Source: Anaerolineae bacterium
GTDB taxonomy: Bacteria > Chloroflexota > Anaerolineae > Aggregatilineales > Aggregatilineaceae
DNA: 64,000 nt
NCBI GenBank assembly: GCA_018432315.1
Contig: JAHDLB010000019.1
Coordinates: 1-64,000, forward strand
Direction of reading: 5' to 3'
Every line of letters begins with the position of its first letter. Positions within the stretch are counted from its first letter, which is position 1. The notes beneath the pieces are model-generated. The model searched no databases. It had not been told where the DNA came from and saw only the letters and a list, made by a program, of their open reading frames with translations. Positions 57,538-64,000 of this stretch are shown here, piece after piece. The translations under genes and the position numbers were made by a program.

Positions 57538-57582
57538 AATCTAATGAAATCTAGCTTTATCTATTTTTGCAGAAAAAATCTA
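57538..57582. repeat. Helically phased ATCTA repeats in the heme intergenic region
   Basis: ATCTA occurs at 57539, 57549 and 57559, exactly 10 bp apart, and again at 57578; another lies at 57649. In the first three, the base before is A or T, giving (A/T)ATCTA. The array sits in the 180-bp AT-rich spacer between the regulator-hemA operon and the divergent radical-SAM gene. Repeats on one face of the helix are what a cooperatively binding BldC-type protein would need. Confidence 0.6.
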
Positions 57583-57705
57583 CAAAACCTCAACTTCTAT
57601 CACTAATCTGCCATGACAAAACTCACTTGTATCAATCAACATTTCATTATCTACTTGGATGAGATAGTTTTACATAGTTTTGCATATTTTCGCAAGGGGT
57701 AACCA

Positions 57706-58818
57706 ATGGCCTATCCACCACCACGCCTGGTGTTCTGGGAAACGACGGCGGGCTGCAATCTCCGCTGCATCCACTGCCGCCGCATCGAAGTCGCCGATCA
57801 GCTCACGCCGCAAGACCTCACCACCACGGAAGCCTTCACCCTGATCGACCAACTGGCGGCAGTGGGCAGGCCCGTCTTCGTGCTGTCCGGCGGCGAGCCG
57901 CTGATGCGACCGGACATCCTCGACATCGCGCGCTATGCAACCGACGCCGGCCTGCCCGTGGCGCTGGCGACCAACGGCACACTGATCGATGACGACCTCG
58001 CGGCGCGCATCCGCGACAGCGGCGTGAAGCGCGTGAGCATCTCGTTCGACGGCGCGGACGCCCCCACCCACGACGCCTTTCGCGCGCTGCGCGGCTCGTT
58101 CGATGCCGCCGTCCGTGGCCTCCGGGCGCTGCGGCGAGTTGGGCTGCCGGTCCAGATCAACACAACGGTCGCCAGGCACAACCAGCAGCAGCTCAACGAC
58201 GTGCTGGCGCTGGCGAAAGACCTGGACGCCGTCGCGCTGCACCTGTTCCTGCTGGTGCCGGTCGGCTGCGGCGTGGAGATCGCCGACGACCAGATGGTGA
58301 GCGCGGCGGACTACGAGCGCATCCTGAACTGGCTGTACGATACCGAGCAGGCCGAGCCGGACCTGCAGCTCAAGGCCACCTGCGCCCCGCACTACTTCCG
58401 CGTGATGCGTCAGCGCCGCGCCGAGGACAACCGCCAGGGCAAGGGCCGCGATTTGCCCGCCAGCCATGCCCGCCAGGTACACGGGCACCCGCACGGGCAG
58501 ATGCACGCCGCGACGAAAGGCTGCCTGGCCGGGACCGGGGTCTGTTTCGTGTCGCACCGGGGCGAGGTGTTCCCGTGCGGCTACCTGCCGGTTGCGGCGG
58601 GGAACGTCCGGCAGCGGGCGTTTGGGGACATCTGGCAGGACAGCCCGTTGTTCGCCGAAATGCGCGACCCGGATCTGCTGGGCGGCAAGTGTGGGGTCTG
58701 CCAGTTTAAGGCGCTGTGCAGCGGATGCCGGGCGCGAGCCTACGGCGTCACCGGCGATTACCTGGCCGAAGAGCCGTTCTGCGCCTACGAGCCGGAAACA
58801 CGGACCGTGAGCCTATAG
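57706..58818 (+). CDS. ahbD: Radical SAM protein, AhbD-type heme synthase candidate
   Basis: A 370-aa protein. The radical-SAM cluster motif is CNLRCIHC (residues 12-19), with LSGGEPLMRPDI for SAM binding. The C-terminal auxiliary region has CLAGTGVCFVSHRGEVFPCGYLP, GKCGVCQFKALCSGCRARAYG and TGDYLAEEPFC, the cysteine pattern of the AhbC/AhbD/NirJ group and closest to AhbD. A His-rich HGHPHGQMH precedes it. AhbD converts coproheme to heme b without oxygen, so it would substitute for HemQ. AAGGGG precedes the ATG. It is divergent from the heme operon across a shared promoter region. AhbC- or NirJ-like activity cannot be excluded. Confidence 0.82.
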   Translation: MAYPPPRLVFWETTAGCNLRCIHCRRIEVADQLTPQDLTTTEAFTLIDQLAAVGRPVFVLSGGEPLMRPDILDIARYATDAGLPVALATNGTLIDDDLAARIRDSGVKRVSISFDGADAPTHDAFRALRGSFDAAVRGLRALRRVGLPVQINTTVARHNQQQLNDVLALAKDLDAVALHLFLLVPVGCGVEIADDQMVSAADYERILNWLYDTEQAEPDLQLKATCAPHYFRVMRQRRAEDNRQGKGRDLPASHARQVHGHPHGQMHAATKGCLAGTGVCFVSHRGEVFPCGYLPVAAGNVRQRAFGDIWQDSPLFAEMRDPDLLGGKCGVCQFKALCSGCRARAYGVTGDYLAEEPFCAYEPETRTVSL

Positions 58819-58959
58819 AAACCGGCACCGGCTGCGTCACTTACGCTATGTGGGGGCCGTTGGCAACGGAGACCTCTTCAGTTGTGCCCTCTGGATTCTG
58901 GCGTTCCAGCAGGGCGTGCCAATGCCGGATATACGACCTGGATTCCATAACCTAATGCG

Positions 58960-60552
58960 TCACCGGTGAAGTGGTTCGCGGGTGAGCTGATTATCGACCA
59001 CGCGCCAGATGTTCAGCGGATTGGCATCCTGTAGCGCTTCCGGCAGGAGGGCGTCAGGCAGGTCTTGAAATGCGACAGGGCGCATGAAGCGTTTGATCGC
59101 CATCAGCCCCACCGATGTCGTCTGCGGGGCCGTGGTGGCGGGGTAAGGACCACCATGCTGCATCGCATACACCACCTCGACGCCGGTTGGAAAGCCATTC
59201 CAGATCAAGCGCCCGGCCTTTTCGCGCAGCCGTGAGAACAACTCGCTGGTAAAGGCTGACTCTTCCGGTTCAGAATGGACGGTCGCGGTCAGATTGCCAT
59301 GCAGCGACTCCACGGCCTCGAATAGCGCGTCGGGTGTGGGGCACGTCACGAACATCGTCACCGGACCGAAATGCTCGTCTTGCAGCGACTCATCACGGAT
59401 GAACTGCTCCGCGGTGGTCTGAAATACGGTATTGGGAAAGGAGTATCCCTCAGGTGCGACAGCATCGGTTGCGGTCTGTTCCGATACTCGTCCCGTGGCA
59501 TATGTGCGCTCGACGTCCACCGACAGACGGGCCAGGACTGCCTCGTTCAGCAGCACGCCCGGCTGCCGCTGATCCATCAGTTCGGCCACGCGGGCGATGA
59601 ACGTCTGGCTCGCGTCGTCATCCACGACGAACACCAGACCCGGCTTGGTACAGAACTGGCCGCACCCCAGCGTGACCGAATTCACCAGTCCGGCGGCGAT
59701 GTCTTCGCCGCGCACCGCGAGCGCCCGGGGCGAGATCACGATCGGGTTGAGACTGCCCATCTCGGCGAAGACCGGGATCGGGCGGGGACGCCTGGCGGCG
59801 GTGTCGAACAGCGCACGCCCACCGCGCAGCGACCCCGTGAATCCCACCGCTTCGAGCTGCGGATGCTCGACCAGAGTCTGCCCAACCCTGACCGTATCGC
59901 CCTGAACCATCGAGAAGAATCCCGGCGGATACCCGTGCTGCTCTCCCGCCGCCAGGATGGCCCGCGCGACGAGCTCGGACGTGCCAGGGTGGCCCGGGTG
60001 GGCCTTCACGATGACCGGACACCCGGCGGCAAACGCCGAGGCCGTATCGCCGCCGCCAACGCTGAAGGCCAGCGGGAAATTGCTCGCCCCAAACACGGCC
60101 ACGGGTCCCAACGGGATCAACATGCGCCGGATGTCGGGGCGCGGCGCCGGTGTTCGGTCCGGGATCGCCGTATCGATGATGGCTTCGACAAAGGAGCCAT
60201 CGCGCAGCAGGTTGGCGAAGAGCCGCAGTTGTGACGTGGTCCGGCCCCGCTCGCCTTCCAGACGGGGCCGCCCCAGGCCGGTTTCCGTATCGACCGTCTC
60301 GATCAGCTCCGCGCCTAACTTTTCGATCTCGTCGGCAGCGGATTCGAGGAATGCGGCGCGTGCCGCTGCAGTGACCGGGCGCATCGCTTTGAAGGCCCTG
60401 GCTGCCTGGCGCACTGCCAGATCGATCTCGCTGTCCGTAGCATTAAAAAACCGAACACTGCCCTCAGCTTTCATGCGGGGATCGACGGCGACGAACGTTT
60501 CGTTCCCTTGTGCAGACCACTGACCCGCGATCAGGTTTTTTCCCGAGATCAT
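58960..60552 (-). CDS. 2,5-dioxovalerate (alpha-ketoglutarate semialdehyde) dehydrogenase
   Basis: A 530-aa aldehyde dehydrogenase. It shows GPVAVFGASNFPLAFSVGGGDTASAFAAGCPVIVKAHPGHP, FTGSLRGGRAL, the catalytic Cys in TLGCGQFCTKPG and the HFGPVTMFV segment, all typical of ketoglutaric-semialdehyde dehydrogenases. It oxidises 2,5-dioxopentanoate to 2-oxoglutarate, the last step of non-phosphorylating pentose pathways. It is divergent from the two dehydratases for the preceding steps across a 143-bp promoter region. Confidence 0.88.
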   Translation of the reverse strand: MISGKNLIAGQWSAQGNETFVAVDPRMKAEGSVRFFNATDSEIDLAVRQAARAFKAMRPVTAAARAAFLESAADEIEKLGAELIETVDTETGLGRPRLEGERGRTTSQLRLFANLLRDGSFVEAIIDTAIPDRTPAPRPDIRRMLIPLGPVAVFGASNFPLAFSVGGGDTASAFAAGCPVIVKAHPGHPGTSELVARAILAAGEQHGYPPGFFSMVQGDTVRVGQTLVEHPQLEAVGFTGSLRGGRALFDTAARRPRPIPVFAEMGSLNPIVISPRALAVRGEDIAAGLVNSVTLGCGQFCTKPGLVFVVDDDASQTFIARVAELMDQRQPGVLLNEAVLARLSVDVERTYATGRVSEQTATDAVAPEGYSFPNTVFQTTAEQFIRDESLQDEHFGPVTMFVTCPTPDALFEAVESLHGNLTATVHSEPEESAFTSELFSRLREKAGRLIWNGFPTGVEVVYAMQHGGPYPATTAPQTTSVGLMAIKRFMRPVAFQDLPDALLPEALQDANPLNIWRVVDNQLTREPLHR

Positions 60553-60695
60553 GTCACATCCTTAAGGCTAACTCGCGAATTCACGAAACTCTCGTTGACC
60601 GATCACTGGCTGTCTGTCTCACCGCTTTGTTCTGCCAGCTTGATCGGCTACAATCAGCTATCGTAACTTTTTAGACTGGAAATGAGCAAACGACC

Positions 60696-61586
60696 ATGTG
60701 GTTTGTACGTGTCTTCGTTCCGGGCGGTGGCACAAGAACTGGCGTGCATCGCGCCGACACCGTGTACGATGTAAGCGAGCAGGTCCCGACCATCAGCGCA
60801 TGGCTGCAATCGTCGGTTGGCGATCCACAGGCCGCTTTGGACGCGCTGGCGAGCATCGCCGAGTCGGCGCCGAGCACCTATCCCGCCGCGCTATTCGACA
60901 ACGTACCATCACCGGACGCTCCCCATTGGCTGGCGCCGGTGGATGTCCAGGACGTGTGGGCCGCTGGCGTCACCTACGAGCGCAGCCGCCTCGCCCGCCA
61001 GGAAGAGGCTGACGACGGCGGCGACGTCTACCTGCGTGTGTACCGCGCGACGCGCCCGGAGCTGTTCTTCAAGGCCAGGGGCGAATGGGTCGTGGGCCAT
61101 TACGGGGAAGTCGGTATCCGGTCCGATGCGACGTGGAACGTGCCGGAACCGGAACTGGCCCTGGTGATGAATCCGGCCCTGGAGATCGTGGGGATGACCG
61201 CCGCCAACGACATGAGCAGCCGCGACATCGAGGGTGAAAATCCGCTTTATTTGCCTCAAGCCAAAATCTATACCGCCGCGTGTGCCCTGGGGCACGGCAT
61301 CCGCCTCCAGGCCGTCGCGGATTTCCCGCACGTGCCGATCCGGCTGGAAATCCGGCGCGGCGATGGCGTGGTCTTTTCCGGCGAAACCGATACGCGGAAC
61401 ATCCAGCGGAGCGCGCGCGATCTTCTCACCTACCTCGGGCGCAGCCTGACATTTCCACAGGGCGTGGTCTTGCTGACCGGAACGGGCATCGTGCCGCCCC
61501 ATGATTTCACGCTGCACGCCGGTGACACGGTGCACATCACCATCGATGGCGTGGATGCGCTGATCAACACGGTAAAGGTTGTTTGA
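60696..61586 (+). CDS. 2-keto-3-deoxy-pentonate dehydratase (FAH superfamily)
   Basis: A 296-aa fumarylacetoacetase-fold enzyme. Sequence landmarks: [79 protein letters not shown]. The E-x-E and downstream acidic residues fit the metal site. It is predicted to dehydrate 2-keto-3-deoxy-D-xylonate or L-arabinonate to 2,5-dioxopentanoate. Its stop shares one base with the start of the next gene (TGATG), so the two dehydratases are coupled. Confidence 0.87.
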   Translation: MWFVRVFVPGGGTRTGVHRADTVYDVSEQVPTISAWLQSSVGDPQAALDALASIAESAPSTYPAALFDNVPSPDAPHWLAPVDVQDVWAAGVTYERSRLARQEEADDGGDVYLRVYRATRPELFFKARGEWVVGHYGEVGIRSDATWNVPEPELALVMNPALEIVGMTAANDMSSRDIEGENPLYLPQAKIYTAACALGHGIRLQAVADFPHVPIRLEIRRGDGVVFSGETDTRNIQRSARDLLTYLGRSLTFPQGVVLLTGTGIVPPHDFTLHAGDTVHITIDGVDALINTVKVV

Positions 61587-63553
61587 TGACCTCCAGCGAC
61601 GACATTCTTGGTAACGAAATTGCCGCGCAGGAGACGAGGTTGTTTGGCGAGGGCCCGCAGGGCCGTCTGCCCCTCACCGCCGACGCACTGCGCGAAGAAC
61701 CGAGCGGCAATCTGTTTGGCATGACGCAGAATGTGGCGATGGGCTGGCATCCGGAGGAGGTTGGCCGCGACCACTACTGCATCGTCAGCACGCACGGCGG
61801 CTTGCGCGCCGGAGACGGTTCGCCGCTGGCGTTGGGCTACCATACCGGGCACTGGGAAGTCTCCCTGCTCGTCGAGCGTGCCGCCGCAACGCTGCGCGCC
61901 CACAACAGCATTCCCTTCGCCGTCTACTGTTCGGATCCGTGCGACGGGCGCACCCAGGGCACGGCGGGCATGTTCGACAGCCTGCCCTACCGCAACGACG
62001 CCGCCATGACCATGCGCCGGCTCATCCGGTCGCTGCCCACGCGCCAGGGCGTCATGGGCATCGGCACCTGCGACAAGGGGCTGCCAGCGATCATGATGGC
62101 GCTGGCCGGCACAGCCGATCTGCCGGGAATCGTCGTCCCTGGTGGCGTGACGCTGCCCGACCCTGAGGCCGAGGACACCGCCATCGTCCAGACGATTGGC
62201 ACGCGGTTTGCGCATGACCTGATCACGCTGGACTACGCCGCGGAAATGGGATGCCGGGCTTGCGGCTCTGCGGGGGGCGGCTGCCAGTTTCTGGGCACCG
62301 CCGCCACGTCCCAGGTGATCGCGGAGGCGTTGGGCCTGGCGCTGCCGCACAGCGCGCTGGCGCCGTCGGGCGAACCGGTCTGGCTGGATATCGGGCACCG
62401 TTCCGCGCTGGCGCTGCTCCACCTGAAGGCCACCAACATCCGCCTGCGCGACATTCTGACCCAACATGCGCTGGAAAACGCCATGCTCGTTCACGCGGCG
62501 GTCGGTGGCAGCACGAATCTGCTGCTGCATCTGCCCGCGATTGCGCACGAGGCCGGCCTGAGCTTGCCCACCGTCGCGGACTGGCAGGCCGTCAACCGCA
62601 GCGTGCCGCGTCTGGTGGATGCCCTCCCGAACGGCCCGCGCAATCACCCGACCGTGCAGGTCTTCTTCGCGGGAGCCGTGCCCGAAGTCATGCATCACCT
62701 TCGCGCGATGGGGCTGCTGCACCTGGACGTTCTGACGGTTTCGGGACAGACGCTCGGCGAAAACCTCGACTGGTGGGAGCAAAGCCCGCGCCGGCGACTC
62801 TGCCGCGAGCGGCTGGCGAGCGAGGCGCGAGTCGATCCCGACCACGTGATCATGAGCGCCGAACAGGCGCGGGCGAATGGACTGAGCAGCACCGTGATCT
62901 TCCCGGTGGGCAACATCGCGCCACAGGGGTCGGTCGTCAAGGCCACCGCTATCGACCCCGGTGTGATCGGTCCGGACGACATCTATCGCAAGCGCGGGAC
63001 CGCGCGGATTTTTACGAGCGAAAAGGACGCCGTTGCAGCGGTGAAAGGCATGACTGACGCGCCGGTAGAGCCCGGCAACGTGATCGTTCTGATCGGCATT
63101 GGTCCCCTGGGGACCGGCATGGAAGAGACGTATCAACTCACCTCCGCGCTCAAGTACGTCCCCTGGGGAAAACACGTGCCGGTCATCACCGATGGGCGTT
63201 TCAGCGGCGTCTCGACCGGGGCATGCATCGGGCACGTGGGACCCGAAGCGTTGGCCGGCGGCCCGGTTGGCAAACTGCGCGATGGTGACGAGATAGAGAT
63301 CGTGATCGACCGCAAGACCCTTGAAGGGCACATTAACCTGGTTGCGGCGGATGGGCGTGAGCTTGCGCCGCCGGAAGCTGACCGCCTGCTGAGCCAGCGA
63401 ACACCGCACCCGGACCTGCACGCTCACGCGAAGCTGCCCGACGATTCGCGGCTGTGGGCGGCCCTGCAGCAGGCGAGCGGCGGCGTTTGGAACGGCTGCA
63501 TCTACGATGTGGATCGCATCGTAGCGGTCATCGAGGCGGGCCTGACGGTGTAG
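61586..63553 (+). CDS. D-xylonate (YjhG/YagF-type) dehydratase
   Basis: A 655-aa IlvD/Edd-family dehydratase of the YjhG/YagF branch. It shows [74 protein letters not shown] (Fe-S ligands), [21 protein letters not shown] and [21 protein letters not shown]. The cysteines for the iron-sulfur cluster are present. It removes water from a pentonate to give the 2-keto-3-deoxy acid used by the preceding gene product. Which pentonate (xylonate or arabinonate) cannot be read from sequence. ATG 61586 is chosen; a TTG one codon earlier is unlikely. Confidence 0.9.
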   Translation: MTSSDDILGNEIAAQETRLFGEGPQGRLPLTADALREEPSGNLFGMTQNVAMGWHPEEVGRDHYCIVSTHGGLRAGDGSPLALGYHTGHWEVSLLVERAAATLRAHNSIPFAVYCSDPCDGRTQGTAGMFDSLPYRNDAAMTMRRLIRSLPTRQGVMGIGTCDKGLPAIMMALAGTADLPGIVVPGGVTLPDPEAEDTAIVQTIGTRFAHDLITLDYAAEMGCRACGSAGGGCQFLGTAATSQVIAEALGLALPHSALAPSGEPVWLDIGHRSALALLHLKATNIRLRDILTQHALENAMLVHAAVGGSTNLLLHLPAIAHEAGLSLPTVADWQAVNRSVPRLVDALPNGPRNHPTVQVFFAGAVPEVMHHLRAMGLLHLDVLTVSGQTLGENLDWWEQSPRRRLCRERLASEARVDPDHVIMSAEQARANGLSSTVIFPVGNIAPQGSVVKATAIDPGVIGPDDIYRKRGTARIFTSEKDAVAAVKGMTDAPVEPGNVIVLIGIGPLGTGMEETYQLTSALKYVPWGKHVPVITDGRFSGVSTGACIGHVGPEALAGGPVGKLRDGDEIEIVIDRKTLEGHINLVAADGRELAPPEADRLLSQRTPHPDLHAHAKLPDDSRLWAALQQASGGVWNGCIYDVDRIVAVIEAGLTV

Positions 63554-63634
63554 CACCGGTCCGGCGCGCTGTCGGGATGGGCCACGCGATACGATCGCTG
63601 ACTGCTCCGGTTACCTACGAGCACAACCTGATAT

Positions 63635-64000
63635 TCAGGTGAGCGTCAGAGCGACCACCGACATGGCGGGAAGCGTAATCGCCAGATGGCCGTTACATAT
63701 CGAAAACCGGTCAAATGGCTTGGGTTCGACTGCCTCAGGCGATTCGAATGTGTTGCGGGCATTCATCGATTCGGCAGTGAGAATCCGCCCGGTGACATTG
63801 AGAGCGCCAGTGCCGTGCAGATTACAGGTCAGATCAGCCGGCTGGTTTGGACTCGTATTGCAGAATGTCACCAGGATTTCTCCCGCAGCGTTCCGCGAGG
63901 CTGACGCGCTTATCTGCGGAATTGCATCGTTGTCAAAGACATAATCCTCAGGTTCTACCAAGATGGGCAGCCGGGTAGCGTTCTGGTGTCCCTTGAACAT
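63635..64000 (-). CDS. Alpha-L-arabinofuranosidase (GH51), C-terminal part, cut by window edge
   Basis: The frame continues beyond 64000, so the start is not visible; the methionine at the edge is internal. The 121 visible residues include ISASASRNAAGEILVTFCN, VTGRILTAESMNARNTFESP and FDRFSICNGHLAITLPAMSVVALTL, which match the C-terminal beta-sandwich of GH51 arabinofuranosidases. It fits release of arabinose from arabinoxylan to feed the pentose oxidation genes at 58960-63553. The catalytic residues are outside the window. Confidence 0.82.
   Translation of the reverse strand: MFKGHQNATRLPILVEPEDYVFDNDAIPQISASASRNAAGEILVTFCNTSPNQPADLTCNLHGTGALNVTGRILTAESMNARNTFESPEAVEPKPFDRFSICNGHLAITLPAMSVVALTLT

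Noticed and set aside
55694-57538. 614-aa open frame opposite hemA and the regulator
   Set aside because: It covers the reverse of two well-supported genes; composition only.
61430-63556. 708-aa open frame antisense to the pentonate dehydratase
   Set aside because: It mirrors a gene with clear IlvD/Edd motifs; high G+C gives long antisense frames, and its translation (Arg/His/Gln-rich) has no recognisable domain.

Overview
The window most resembles a chromosome segment of a Chloroflexota bacterium, probably Anaerolineae-like. This rests on content rather than a marker gene: high G+C, a giant BTAD-kinase-STAND-WD40 regulator, several sugar ABC systems without their own ATPase, a coproheme-type heme pathway with a HemQ-Rieske fusion, and many LacI, ROK and two-component regulators. 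No rRNA, tRNA or CRISPR array was seen.

Layout. Positions 1-443 hold two decayed transposases. Positions 515-6555 hold a LacI regulator and an opposing carbohydrate ABC operon (binding protein, two permeases with extra membrane segments, a UroD/MtaA-like methyltransferase). A 16-bp inverted repeat occurs near the regulator and again over the predicted operon promoter. Positions 6605-11192 carry two related insertion sequences in opposite orientation around a DUF433/DUF5615 pair and an hsdM gene beheaded by the second element. Positions 11513-18076 combine a NarL-type two-component system with small stress-type proteins (two PRC-barrel proteins, CsbD, ChaB and an unlisted 54-aa DUF1328 protein). 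Positions 18633-24308 encode the 1891-aa regulator. Positions 24380-29622 encode three tandem family-5 binding proteins with no transporter genes. Positions 30117-33778 are a worn region with an IS1/IS3 mosaic, a PHP-domain protein, a Gfo/Idh remnant and a ROK regulator with a perfect palindrome upstream.

Positions 34149-37501 encode a response-regulator/kinase pair. Downstream, 37786-45563 is a polyol-type uptake and oxidation cluster: binding protein, two permeases, a DUF2160 membrane protein, three zinc-type dehydrogenases and one SDR. Positions 45815-57526 are one tightly overlapping heme operon read leftward: regulator, hemA, hemC, hemD, hemB, hemQ-Rieske, hemE, hemH, hemY, hemL, then an MFS transporter. 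A radical-SAM AhbD-like heme synthase is divergent from it (57706-58818), and the shared AT-rich spacer carries ATCTA repeats spaced by one helical turn. Positions 58960-63553 encode a non-phosphorylating pentose route to 2-oxoglutarate, followed by the end of a GH51 arabinofuranosidase gene.

Main points: the heme locus pairs an oxidative coproheme decarboxylase fused to an iron-sulfur domain with an oxygen-independent radical-SAM counterpart, behind a BldC-like regulator and phased repeats. Elsewhere the segment is built for plant-sugar and polyol scavenging and is scarred by repeated IS activity.
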